Assembly: GCA_029582165.1 (NCBI GenBank)
Contig: CM055889.1
Location: 12,964,841 to 13,028,840, forward strand
Length of the DNA: 64,000 nt
Reading direction: 5' to 3'
DNA from: Portulaca oleracea
Lineage: Eukaryota > Streptophyta > Magnoliopsida > Caryophyllales > Portulacaceae
Of the stretch, positions 47,107 through 58,810 are shown one piece after another. The translations under genes were made by a program, and so were the position numbers. Numbering within the stretch: the stretch's first letter is position 1; the number at the start of each line of letters is the position of its first letter. The notes under the pieces are model-generated. The model worked only from the letters and a program-made list of their open reading frames with translations, was not told the DNA's origin and searched no databases.

Positions 47107-48468
47107 GTGTTGTTGTTTTTGATGTGAATTTGTAGGTTTTGAGGCCAAAACACCAACTTTCTCTCAACTTCAGGCAAGAGTGAATATACCACGGACCTCT
47201 ACATGTCAAACTCAAACCGTGGTACAAATTTGGGATGGAAAGGAGCAAGGAATAGCTGGGCAGCAGCAACCTTGGGCAGCCCGTGGTGGTGGTCACGGTC
47301 CGTGGCGGACTTGTCCAGCTCATTTTGGCGAAGGAAAGAAGAAAGAAGCGGGACAGTGGCAACCTCGGGCAGCCTGTGGTGATCACCACGGTCCGTGGTG
47401 TACGGACTGTACGGACCGAGGCGAACTGCCTATGCAGGTCGGTTATTTTCGCGAGTAGAAAAGGGAGGAAGCGACGATTTTTCGAGAGGAATTCATTATC
47501 TATCAGTTTTCCTTCGTTCTTTGGCCGTCAAGAAGAGAAAAGAGAGCCCTAATACTTCCATTCTACTCCTCTTCCCTACCATCAAGATTCAAGACCGAAT
47601 TGATTCAAGAGAAACCAAGATCAAGATTCGCAAAGGAAAGGAGCGACGTTCTCGGAGAAGGCTCTACCCCGGGATCGAAAGGCTCGACGGGTTGTATTCT
47701 TCGCAATTCTATTCTTTCTTTTTGATTTCCTTCTTAGTTTTGAGATTCGATTATGATGTTTGGAACTTGTTTTGTGTTTTCATTGAATATGAGCGAGTAG
47801 ATTTCTTGAATTCTAGGGTTTTGCAACCCGAAACAATGTAGATTGATTGTTTGTTATTAGTTTGTGCATGAATTCTTGATTAGAATCAATAGAAGGTTGT
47901 GTTTTCCATGTTTATGAGTATTCTTAAGGCCTTGAATATTTGTAAGTTTGAGATTAACCTGAGAAGTACTGAAAGGTGAATTAGGGTAATATGACTACCA
48001 ACCTGTCTACCTAGGCTTATGAAAGTTGAAAAAGGAGTAGTAAACTAGGGAATCATTAGATAACCTGACTTTTAAGACCTTCAATTATGTTTAATCTAAA
48101 AGGCAGATGAAAGTTGTTGATTAGGTTGTTTAGAATAATTCTATTTAGCATCGAAAGCGCGATAGAATTAAGAGGTTATCGATTCTTGATTCATTCTTGA
48201 ATGTATGATTGTGCAGGCTATGTTTTAGTAATCGAACTCGTTGTTAGGTTAGCATCTCTCTAGAAGTCTTTCTCTCTTGATATAATTTTTGATTGATTTT
48301 CTTTTTTCTGCTTTATTAGTTTTAATTATTTTTTAAAGTCTTCCAAAACGAAAACCTAATTAGCTTAGTAATCGTGATAGAGATTAGTTTATTGAGCTGC
48401 TAATTGAGTCCCTGTGGGATCGACCTTGACGTGCTACTACGTACACCGTGCGCTTGCGGCCCTGTCAG
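47107..48468 (+). mobile_element. Nested Ty3-type solo LTR (Tat/Athila-like) inside the copia element
   Basis: The block interrupts the copia gag-pol region and is unrelated to it. Its right part reads GAGTCCCTGTGGGATCGACC and then GTGCGCTTGCGG, a signature near the 3' end of Tat/Athila LTRs. The left part holds CACGG-rich palindromes (47295-47420). Edges are set at a TG (47107) and a CA (48468), but no matching 5-bp duplication was found, so they are tentative. Open frames such as 47395-47841 are LTR sequence. Confidence 0.6.
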
Positions 48469-48601
48469 CCCATCCTGTTGGACAGGCCCAAGTGAGGAAC
48501 TCTCAGGGTTATGGAAATAAGTAGCTTGTTCTAGGTTTCCTCTTGCCGCCACTGTGTCAACTCGGTTGCTCCTAGTCGGTCCTCTGGTTTGTCGCAGCCG
48601 A

Positions 48602-49845
48602 TCATCCGGAAGACCACCGATTCATACCGCGCCTGATTCCGTTAGGTTCTTTGAGAGCTACGCCCATATCCTCTTCCAGGCCCTGTTCGTCCTCCTCGTC
48701 CACGGTTGTTCTGCCCTCGGCCACCTCGGTCACCGCGTCCTCCTCGCGACCCCCAGTTTGCAGGGTACCAATTATCTTGAAACACCCTGTAGCGTCATGA
48801 CCAAATTTTCCACAGTGAGTACAAGTGGGTCTTTCTCTGGCAGTTGTTTCCGGCCGTTTTCCGACCGCAAAGGCTGTCGCAGCCTCCCTCTCTTCTCGTC
48901 CGCGCAGCACCCTCTGATGTTCTTCTTCTTGTTGTACAAGATTGAATATCTTGTCCAGAGGTGGAAGAGGTACCCAATTATCTTGAAACACCCTGTAGCG
49001 TCATGACCAAATTTTCCACAGTGAGTACAAGTGGGTCTTTCTTTGGCAGTTGTTTCCGGCCGTTTTCCGAGCCATGGTATCATGACCTCCCTCTCTTCTC
49101 GTCCGCGCAGCACCCTCTGATGTTCTTCTTCTTGTTGTACAAGATTGAATATCTTGTCCAGAGGTGGAAGAGGATCCATAGCAAGTATCTGACTCCTCAA
49201 ATTAGAATATTTTGAGTCATTCAAACCTATAAGGAATTGATGAGTTCTCTCCTTTTCCAAAAGTTCATTCAACCGAGATTCAAGCTTGCAAGTACATTTT
49301 CCACAGGTACAATTCGGTATGTCTTCATAGTTCCCTAGTTCCATCCACATGCTTCTCAATTTCGCATAAAAACTTCCAACGTCCAGTCCTTCTTGCTTGC
49401 AAGAAGAGATTGCTTCCTTGAGTTGATGAATTCTTGGGGTGTTTGAAGATGAGTAACATTTATTCAGATCATCCCAAAGAATCTTTGCTGAATCTGTGTA
49501 GGGTAGCGTCGAATGTAGTTTTGGGTCTATTGAGTTTTGCATCCACATGTAAATCATTGAGCTTACACGTTCCCAGGCATCTAACTCATTCCCATCTTTC
49601 TTTGGTCTCTCAATTCGACCATCGATAAATTTTATCTTGTTCTTTGCTTTCAAGGCCGTTAGCACCGACCTCTTCCAGGTCTCGAAGTTCTTCCCGGTAA
49701 ACAGCACCGAGGTGATTGCAGCTCCTGCACTCTCAGATGGATGTAAGTAATAGGGCGAATCGGGTGTGATAATGAACGGTTTCGATTTTGGTTTTTCAAC
49801 ATTGATGTCGGCCTCTCTGTCTATGGGATTATCTTCCTTGGCCAT
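48602..49845 (-). pseudogene. Copia gag with duplicated zinc knuckle, frame broken
   Basis: Gag starts at the ATG at 49845. It has the copia gag (UBN2-type) region (PYYLHPSESAGAAITSVLFT; FETWKRSVLTALKAKNK; MWMQNSIDPKLHSTLPY). A CCHC zinc knuckle, CTHCGKFGHDATGC, appears near 49010 and again near 48800 because about 206 bp is tandemly duplicated. As 206 is not a multiple of three, the second copy is read in another frame and the original frame soon stops at 48772. The remainder (48602-48760) is the G/R/E-rich linker. Confidence 0.88.
48766..49172 (-). repeat. Tandem duplication of about 206 bp in copia gag
   Basis: AATTATCTTGAAACACCCTG begins at 48770 and at 48976. Both copies run to GTCCAGAGGTGGAAGAGG (ending near 48970 and 49172). 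They differ at only a few positions, mainly around 48870 and 49075. Confidence 0.9.
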
Positions 49846-49870
49846 GGTTGCTAATTGAGTTACGAACCTT

Positions 49871-49882
49871 GCTCTGATACCA
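49871..49882 (-). other. Copia primer-binding site (initiator Met tRNA)
   Basis: GCTCTGATACCA on the plus strand is the complement of TGGTATCAGAGC, the 12-nt match to the initiator-Met tRNA 3' end. It directly abuts the 5' LTR at 49883. Confidence 0.9.
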
Positions 49883-50118
49883 TGAAGAAATTCAAGGAAC
49901 AGGCTTTCTTTGGGAGCAAATTCATTCCCTTTTCTTGTATTTCTCTTAAACAGAATACATATATGTATATGACAGCAAGGGAAAGTTGTTGGAAAAAGTT
50001 GTTGGGAATCCTAAAACTAGTATGCTACTTAACCTTTACACAAAGGAAAACAAAAACTATTTCAACAAAACAGAAAAACTATTGTTATAATTTTATTTCA
50101 ACTGGGATTCTGTTAATA
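49883..50118 (-). repeat. Copia 5' LTR (right)
   Basis: It starts TGAAGAAATTCAAGG and ends TGTTAATA on the plus strand, 236 bp. It is nearly identical to the left LTR, with a short AT tract. Confidence 0.92.
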
Positions 50119-50123
50119 TAAGT

Positions 50124-50449
50124 ATTAGTGCAATTCAAAATCTAAATTGTGAGAGAAATGGAGGGGGTGACTTATAGGATAGGTATTTTGGCGGGATGCA
50201 ATATAATATAAGAATCAGTTCAAAAAAAAAAAATATCAATTATGTATAGAGATTTATTATCATATATACTTTTTTTGAGGAATTACTGTCATATACTTTT
50301 TTTTAATTATTTTTATGATACAGCCATATACTTATTGCTCTTTTCCTCTTGAAAAATTTAATTAGACAAATATTTTACAACATTCAAAAATTTTCTTGTA
50401 TGTTATTTTGCCACAAACTTTTAGTTAGCTTCAAAGCTGTTTGGGGCAC
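50124..50449. other. Intergenic DNA before the transposase-derived gene
   Basis: AT-rich sequence. It probably holds the promoter of the next gene, but no element stands out. Confidence 0.35.
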
Positions 50450-50618
50450 GTTCTCATTTGCTACGGCTTGCTTTGTCGACAGCTTAAAACACAACCCTAG
50501 CAGACAGCGATTGAACCTAAGCCCTAATTTCTCGGCAGTCGTCACCATCAGGAATTCCGACCACATCATCTGCGGAATTCTGAATCCGGAGGCCAAACAC
50601 TGTGTGCCATCTTGCAAG
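50450..50618 (+). promoter_or_regulatory. Likely untranslated first exon of the transposase-derived gene
   Basis: This GC-richer leader-like stretch ends at a donor, TTGCAAG/GTATTG (50618/50619). The matching acceptor TTTGGCAG lies at 51260, 21 bp before the start codon. The intron contains a 15-G run at 51182-51196. The start of the exon is inferred. Confidence 0.45.
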
Positions 50619-51281
50619 GTATTGAAGCATTCTTTCGTCCCGCCTAATGAATTGCTTTCTTACTTTAGGGTTTCTTCTGCTCATGTGTCTAGTAAATTAG
50701 GGTTTCAGAGGTAGTAATGGAAGCATCTGACTGTTACTATTCATCCGAAAGTTGAAGTACTTTTGACGAGTTTGTAAATGTCTAAGTTTGTCATGGGTCT
50801 CGTCCTTGGCTTGTAGTAAATTAGGGTTTCTTCTGCTCATGGGTCTCATGCAAATTGAAGCTTTGATGTGAGATGAAGAACAGAAAGTCTGCCAAATGCT
50901 TCATTAATATGATTTTGTAGTCATACCTGAGTGAGCTTGATAAGTTACATTTCTCTGAAGTTGTTCAAGTTCTTATCAGTGTTGGGGGATCCAGAAATTT
51001 TGTAGATCAGTGTCCTGTGTTTTGAGATTCCTGAAATTGATTTTGCTATGTATGTTCACTCCATAATTTTCTTTAAGAAAGTTTATCTTGTAATTGTTGA
51101 CTTTCTTTTAAGCTAATTGGTTTGCAGAACAACCATTGCTGAGCTTATAACTTGGTCACTTGGTGGCATATAGGCCCGCCCGGGGGGGGGGGGGGGAGTT
51201 TCAGACTTGCTTCCGTGTCTTATGGATTCATTTGATGTGCATCTGCAATTTGTTTGGCAGAAACAGTGTCTGGGCTGAACC

Positions 51282-54200
51282 ATGAACTCTCGCGGTAAAC
51301 GATCTAGAAGCGTGCGAGCTTCCAAAGTTAAAGATAAGCCGGTTCAATCAGTCGAAGACATTCTTTCCCAGGTAATCCATGATGTTGCTGATGGAGACAC
51401 TGAAACTCCAGAGACCTTGCTTTCCCTGCTGAGGTCAAGTGGCAACCAGGATGAGGGAGGTGCAAAAGTGATGAACCAACCAATGCAATGTACGACCAAT
51501 ATGGCAGATGATGTTGGCCATAGCCTGAGTGATGCAGCCGGAAGACATACGACTTCATCTAGTCAGCCCCTTGCTGTTGATCCTTCAAGGTCCTCATGGA
51601 GGCACTCGCTTGAACATCAGGATTGTGATTTCCAGCAAGTCCACGATGTTGCTGATGATGTGGTTGTCGATGAAGGGGTTGAAGATCCTGAACTAGGTTC
51701 ATCTCACAACCAGGAGGCTGATGATCCTCCAATGAACGAACTAGTAGAGGCTGCAACTGCAGAGCAAAATTATTCCAGGACCCTTGTGACTCCAGAATCT
51801 CAACAACTTCCTGCTGACTCTCCTAGCAAATTCAAGGCCTCGAAAGGACCGTCACATTTGGTTGAAGATGATGATGAGCCTACTGAACAGGGAGATTCCC
51901 AAGCGGGGAATGCAAATCGCTTCAAATGGAGTGATGAGATTAAGTTTGACGAGATGGAGGAGGTGGAGATGAGAGGTAATATCAAGTTTGCACTATCCTG
52001 AATTCCTGACGACCTTTAGAATGGTACATGTTGTTATCACAGTTCCTCTCCCTATATCTTTCTTTGGCTTGGGTTTCGGGAGGACTTGTGCCTGTTTGTT
52101 AACCTCGATTTGTTTAGTAATATCCATATACTAATTTGATTTGACTTAATCTTATGGTATGGTTGTTTGAAATCCTAAATTAGTTGTTGAGTGGAGACAT
52201 CAATAAGGAATTAGATGTACTGCACCGGAAAGATTCCATGATTATGTCTGTTTTAGCAGTGAATTTGGTCTACGGAGATTGAGCTAGAATTGCTAGTGCA
52301 TAGTGCAAATTGATGGTTGTTTCCTTGTTTCTCTTTGATGTTATGTAGCTCATGTTTGTGTATGGCAATTAATCACTTCACATCTTGCTGTTTATCATTA
52401 TTTTTCTCTTCAATCCTGCTCTCTCACCTTTATGTGAAGCTTATGGCATATATTTAGCCATTTTCAGTTTTGACAAATCAGTATTGGAATGTTCCTTTGT
52501 GTATGAATATTCTTATATCTTGCTTTTGTGAGTTTGCAGTACTCTTTTCCAACTTTCTGATTCACTGACGTTTGTGACTGTCCCTTGTAAAATTTCATTT
52601 AAATAAAAATGTCTTTAGTTTCCATGTCTGTATATTCAGTATTGAATGCTAAATGTGTTGTATATAATTGGGTTGTCAAATGCCTCTACTGGTGATTCCC
52701 ACCTTTGTTGATTTTGTGATTATGGGCTTGTTGCTCAACATGGATCTATCTTGGTGTCTGCCTCAGCACACTGCTCTTTTACGTTTTACCTTTTCTTTAA
52801 AAAAATTTCTTTGTTTTTTCAAACTTGGAACAGATCTAGAAGGGAGACGTGGGAGGAAGGGAGGTAGGATACTTCCTCGGAATGTTTGGTCTCTCCCAGC
52901 TGGAGTAAGATTTGTGGTTCCATTCAATGATTTAGACCAGCCAATTAGGAAGGGGGGCCATGTCCTGGTCAGATTTCTTGGAGATGTAGCAAAGACAGGT
53001 GAGTTGTGCCCTATTGGTGATGAAACTTGGCATAAAGTGGATAAAAGTGTTAAAGCCAACATTATAGCGGTGGTTCAGGTGAGCCTTTTGAGTTATGTCA
53101 ATGACTTTGTATTGCTTTACTTATCTGAACGTATTTGCCTACTTGCCTTAAATGTGAGATGTGGATGTAGGAAAAATTTGTGCTTCCGGTACGAGAAGGG
53201 GTCAACAAGAATATACTGAGACATGTTGCAAATAATTGGAGGATCTACAGATATAGGCTCAAGGTGAAATATAAAACACTTGGTAAAACACAAGAACAAG
53301 TTGCTAGCGTTGTGCCAAAAGGGGTGATACCGAGCCAGTGGACAAAACTTGTAGAATATTGGTTTTTGGACAAAAGCCAGGTACTAGATAAGTTTGCAAT
53401 TTTGGATCAAGGCTTTGTATTGTTGGCATACTAGGAATGTTTGCTCCTCTTCATTAAAAACTACGACTCTGTTGGCAGTCTCCGTTTGGGTGTAAAGTAG
53501 TTAATGTTGGATGTAGACCTGTCAATTCGGTCGGGCGGGCGGGTTTCGGGTCGGTCGTATATTGGGTTCGGGTAAATACGGGTCGAGTGTATTTCGGGTT
53601 CGGGTAAATACGGGCGGTGTATTTCGGTTTCGGGTCAACCCAACGGGTTATGATTGCGACCTTTTTCCACTTTTTCTTTTAAAAAAAAGGTCTCTAAATA
53701 CTACTTTTTATACAATATACATAATAAAATATGATTATCTTCTAGTAACGATCGATTATTGTAACTATTTTAACTTAAATTAGAGAAATAACAAATAAAT
53801 AAGTTGCGCTTATAGTTTAATGTTAAAAATTACATAGAAAAATCGCAAATTCTAATAAAGTTGAACATAAAAAATTAATTTTTCGGGTCAAACGGGCGGG
53901 TCGGGTTTGACCCGCTAAATTTCGGGTTCGGTATACTTCGGGTTTAGTTGAAAAAAATCGTGTTCAAAACCCATAATTTTCGGCGCGGGTTATCGGATCG
54001 GGTCAGAAACTGCGAGGTCTAGTTGGATGCTTGTTTTACATCTTTTTTTTTTTAATTTTTTATATTACAATAAACTTTCCATGTCAAGAAACTATTAAGT
54101 CACCCGGGGGGGGGGGGGGGCATAGTAGGTTGTTGACGCTATTATAAACATAAATGAAGCTTCTATGCTCGTTCATTTTGTAAATATCGTTGATTGTGCA

Positions 54201-56650
54201 TTACTGTCATGTTGTGCAATTCGTTGCCTTTTTTTGGTTCATTCTTGTCACATGAAAAGTCATCAAATTCTTTGTTGCAGCACTTGTCTACAAGGGGAAA
54301 GGAAGCAAGGTCTGCACAGTTACATCTTCACACTACAGGATCCAAGAGCTTTGCAATGAAGAGAGATGAATTTGTAAGTGTACTGTCCGGAACACAGAAA
54401 GATAAATCAGGAAGGCCAATTCATCTTTGATTTCCCCTATCCAGCTGCTGAATCTGTTTGTCACTGAACTGACAGGAAAAGGTACATGGAAGGGAACCAG
54501 GAGCTGTAGAGTGGTTTTCTCAAACTCATCAGAAAAAGGATGGCACTCATGTGGAGAATACATCCAAAGAATTCTTGGTATGGATCAGTTAATAGCTTAA
54601 TAAGTTGCTGCAGCTTGAAACTAGGGGGAACTGTGATATTTGTCTTTGCTTGAGGGGTAAAATGGCCGTTTGATTGTGGTGTCTCCATTACTGCACTTTC
54701 AATTTCCATCATCAGAAAGCAGAAATGGGATTTGAATAGGAGATTTGTATAATCCATGGATCAGAGTTGGCTGGCAAATCATGCTTTGGATTATTGGCTA
54801 GATCATTTGGAGATTGTTGACATCGAAAATGTATCTCCATTCACCATGGACGCCAGGTCCTGGGAAGTTGTTTTAAGCACCGCAGAATGTGGTCCCTGGA
54901 CTCCTGGAGATTAGGACTAAAAAGTATTACTTATTTTCTCGACCCCCATGCACATGGTTTTAATTGGAGACTAACTCTATTGCACATGGAAACAAAATAT
55001 CACGACATGGTTTCTTTTTCTTTTTCTTTTTTTCCATTTGAGGTTTCTTGGTATCTCCTTGTCTGTTGAAGCAGTGTTGTGTGTAGATCATTTCTTTTAT
55101 TTATTGATGGTGCTATTAAATCACAGTACTCAGTGAACGTTTGATAAGTTCAATCACTAACACGACACTATACCCATTTGTTGCTCGTCTCCATAAGTAC
55201 CACCATGCTCTTTTTCTCTTCTTCCTTGCTAGTTGATTACCTCAGTTGTATAACTTTTACTCTTGTATAAAGTCTTCCTTGGGTATTGTAGGGTCATAGA
55301 CAGTCAGCTTGTTCATTTGACTCTGCGAACCTTGAATAGACATGGCCCCAAACTGTCCCAACTATTCTTGGCAGCCATATTTTTTATATCAAGAGTATGA
55401 GTTGCATAATTCTTATCATTATATCTTGTATATGATTTATCTTAGTTTTGCTAAAATTCAAGCATAATGCAGTACTAGAATGCTGTTAAAAGATTTGTTG
55501 AGACTAATGGCAGAGCGATCGCAAATTTTGCAACCTTGATGATCATCAAAATTTGCTGAAAATGCACTGTGCAACATTCTTGGGGATATCTTGTCCCAAA
55601 TCCCACTGTCTTACATGGCTTTTGAGTTGAGTGTCAAGGATTGGGTTTTCCCAATGACCTAGGTTTTATTTTATTTTATTTATTTTGGGTACTGTGGCTA
55701 ACCCTTATTTTGGTTTTCTCTTAGGGCACAGCTGAAACAATGATTGCTCAACGTGGTGCTCCATCATCCTCCAAAGAGCGTGTTGCCATTGAAAATGAGG
55801 TCTTCAATGAACTCATGTACTCGGATGATGATAAACGGCCAATAGGATATGGGTTGGGAGTGGACCGAAAGAAGGTATTTGGGGTTGAAGCAGAGTTAAG
55901 GAAAAGAAGATTCTTGGCATCAGGTACTTACCATGCTTCAGAAGAACCTGAGGGTATCACCCGAAAAAAGAAATCCAGGGTTGGAGCAGAGGCAAGCAGA
56001 AGTAGCTACTTGACATCTGATACATCCGCCGAAGTGGAGAGGTTAAACTTTGCCGTGGCAGCTATGGGTGAGACCAATCAACTTATGCAGGCCCAACTTC
56101 AGATGCAATCGAAGCAATTGAAGAGGCAATCCCGACAGTTGCAGATGCAATCCCAACAGATGGAAGGGCTGCAAAATCAGCTTCAGCGAGTCACATCTTT
56201 GCTAACCAAGTTAGGTTCTATGTTGAATAAACAAGCAAAACAAGCACCACTTAACCCTACACCAAGACCCACAGCCAGAGGGCCACTGTATCGGCCCACA
56301 AACTTTGCCACTCCACAGGTTTAAATCTTCTTTGCTTCAATGCATATTGATTAATTGGTTTCATATACTTTCTATTAATCTGCATCCTATAGTTGTGTAA
56401 CCCCTCCCTAGGGGTAAAACGGGTATAATAGTTGGAATTGTAAAATTGACAAATGAAAAAGGGACGAAGAAATTAGGTAATTTGACAATTATAAAAGGAC
56501 GGTGGAGTAATATATTGCATTGCATATTCAGATATTCTGAATACAATGGATGGATTGAGCTAATTCTGTGTCTTCCTGTGAAAGGTTGCCCCGGCAATGC
56601 ATGATTTCAGCGATGGCGAATCCGAGAGTTCAGAGTGGGATTCCGACTAA
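51282..56650 (+). CDS. Intact seven-exon gene of the plant Ptta/En/Spm transposase family (Transposase_24)
   Basis: Exons are 51282-51975, 52834-53078, 53171-53380, 54281-54373, 54476-54577, 55725-56318 and 56585-56650. All introns are GT-AG and all joins are in frame, giving 667 aa. Residues 1-231 are acidic and unstructured. Residues 232-313 hold GRILPRNVWSLPAGVRFVVP. Residues 314-460 carry the Transposase_24 signature (NWRIYRYRLKVKY; QWTKLVEYWF; HTTGSKSFAMKRDEF; GREPGAVEWFSQTHQKKDG). Residues 549-615 are a Gln/Leu-rich coiled coil (QMQSKQLKRQSRQLQMQ), probably for oligomerisation. The tail is acidic (SDGESESSEWDSD). No CACTA-type inverted ends were noticed nearby. It therefore looks like a host gene derived from an En/Spm-like accessory protein. 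Its molecular role is unknown. Confidence 0.8.
53514..54021. mobile_element. hAT-type MITE (508 bp) in intron 3 of the transposase-derived gene, 8-bp TSD
   Basis: The ends TAGACCTGTCAATTC and the complement of the right end (TAGACCTCGCAGTTTC) are inverted repeats. Exact GTTGGATG copies flank the insert at 53506-53513 and 54022-54029. The inside is dominated by TTCGGGT, CGGGCGGG and GGGTCGG words. It leaves the splice borders intact. Confidence 0.85.
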
Positions 56651-57430
56651 TGGCTCGACCCCAAAATCCTTGGGATCACATCACTGGAGTTGTTTGTCAA
56701 GCTCTCTTGTTTTGGCTGTCTACTGTCTCGTTGTACCCGGTATTGGGGCCTTAGTATGCCATTTAACAAAATAGGCCTTACTAGAGGACTTGCTTGGACC
56801 TGGACGCTCATACTTGGATTTGTCCAGTTGATTCGCCATGACTCCAGTCTTTATGTATGTGTAGCAAAATGATGTTGGACATGAAGCTTGGCCCTGTTAA
56901 GTTACTCAGATGTTGTTATCTTTTGTTACTTTGTACTCTATCTCCTTTAGCTTCATAGCGTTACAGTAATCTGACAATGATGTTTATGTACTCGGGTACG
57001 AGGAAGCATATACATATTTGTGTTAGTTGACATTGGTAATGAAGTGCTTAACTTTGCTATGCCCCTCCATCAAGTTCTATAAGCTAAGCTAAGCTAAGGG
57101 GGAATAGTAATTATTCTCTTCCTTAGGATGTTACTGGATATCGACTTACCTAATCCTTACTGCTTGCATAATGCATTTTGATCGTTGAATTATAGACAAG
57201 AGTAAGATGTCAAGCAGTCAAGCTATCTAAGCCGTTCATAGCTTGAGAAAATTGTTTTTATTTTATTTTTACTGAAAACTATAGGATGTTAAGCTTTAAT
57301 ATATAAAAGTTCTTTTTCCGGTATCATTCTGCCTCAGGAAAAAATTGTAATGTTGCTTTCAAGGTGTACCTAGAATTGTTTTTTTTCCCTTGGAACTAAT
57401 ATAAGTAGCTGTAACTATTAATAGAGATTT
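56651..57430. other. 3' flank of the transposase-derived gene
   Basis: The 3'-UTR probably ends within 56880-57060. The frames at 56568-56872 overlap the last exon and UTR and show no domain. Confidence 0.4.
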
Positions 57431-57499
57431 GTTTTTTATTAAAACAATTAAACTGTTTTTTCTATCCTACTTAGGACTGAGTAACATTACCCTCTTCCG

Positions 57500-58330
57500 T
57501 GTAATTTTAAATATGGTAAAAAATTTAATTTTTTTCCACGTTATTTTTTTAGCTGGCCACGTAGGACCATCATAAAGTCAATCATCAATGGAATCGATTT
57601 GGGTACATTATTGTTCAATACCTTTAAAGTTCAGTGTATTCGTGTCCAAAAAAAAATTCAGTGCATTATTACACGTTCATTAGCTAAATTGTTACCATAA
57701 ATAAATTAGAGCTTAAACTGTCACAATTGAAATCGTATTGAACGATGTTACTCGTAATTTTTCGAAGTTATATATGATAATACTTATTTGGAATTGGACA
57801 TCAACAAATTTAGGTCATAGATAAAATAAGGATTTTGGACTTTAATATACTGTAGTTTAGGAATGTTGAACAATAATAAATTGAATTTTTTAGATAATAA
57901 TATATTGTATTTAGTGGGTGTTGGACAATAATGCACTTGGAACGGTAGTAATCTTACGTGATAGGCTGAAGAGGCAAAAAAATTAAAATTTTTACTAAAT
58001 TAGTCTTATGTCAGCAAGTTCAAATAAGTAGAGGGGAAATTTGTTTTTTTAAAGATAACACTGTTAGGTTAGGAAAAATGCGGAGTAATGAGTTGTTGTT
58101 TTTTATTTTTTAAAAAATAATTTATTTGAAATTGTTAACATGACATTAATTTAATCAAAATTTTAATTTTTTTTGCCATGTAGAACCACCACTGAGTGTT
58201 TCACCAGCAGAATCAGTTCCAGTTGAAATATACTCCAACATCACCCAAGTATAGTATATTATTGTCCAAAAAAAAAATTTCCGTACATTATTATTCAATA
58301 CAACCAAAGTACAATATCTTACCGTAAGAA
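57500..58330. repeat. Diverged inverted and direct repeat cluster
   Basis: A stretch with CCACGTAGGACCATCA and ATTATTGTTCAATAC (about 57550-57640) recurs inverted at about 57860-57970 and in direct orientation at about 58175-58325 (CCATGTAGAACCACCA, ATTATTATTCAATACA). It looks like two or more copies of an AT-rich MITE. The ends are not defined. Confidence 0.45.
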
Positions 58331-58810
58331 ACCCATCAAATAACTAATTTTTAAAGTGAATTTGACTTAAAGTTGAACTTATTAAATATCTTTCTTTCAA
58401 TATAAAATTTATTCCACTAAAATGTTAAAACTCTCCCATCCCATGTTATTTGTCACTTAACTCATTGTCATGGTGTCCAATGTGAGATTTTGACTGATAA
58501 TTTATTATATAATATTTTATTAGCAATTGTAAAATTATGCTTTTAGATCTTGTTCTTTTGTGTGATAGGTTATTAGCAGATAGTAGTTTTAGTGTGATAT
58601 GGTAAAATGTGGTCTGTGTGGTGAGATGTGGTTATTTGTGGTTAAATTCGAGATAATAATAGTTGATGTGGTAAGTTGGTAGGTGAGTCTTAAAAAAGGC
58701 AAAAAGTAATAAGAAAAATGAGGAAAGAAAAAATTATGATTAATGTGGTAAAAGGTGATTGGTGTGAATCCCAAAAAGGTGAAAAAAAGTGGGAAAAGAA
58801 AAAGTTGTTA

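Larger units (their letters stand above)
43319..50118 (-). mobile_element. Complete Ty1-copia retrotransposon, 6.8 kb, 5-bp TSD TAAGT
   Basis: Both LTRs, primer-binding site, polypurine tract, gag and pol are present, with exact TAAGT copies at 43314-43318 and 50119-50123. The LTRs (251 and 236 bp) differ by five substitutions, one 1-bp indel and the length of an AT microsatellite, which suggests a fairly recent insertion. A Ty3-type LTR is nested between gag and pol. Gag has an internal duplication and pol one stop codon, so this copy is no longer autonomous. Confidence 0.95.

Noticed and set aside
47395..47841. 148-codon plus-strand frame
   Set aside because: It lies inside the nested Ty3-type LTR and is leader-like sequence without a protein family.
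49434..49628. Plus-strand frame opposite copia gag
   Set aside because: It is antisense to gag with no domain.
52668..53219. 183-codon frame as an independent gene
   Set aside because: It reads through intron, exon and intron of the transposase-derived gene. Only 52834-53078 is coding.
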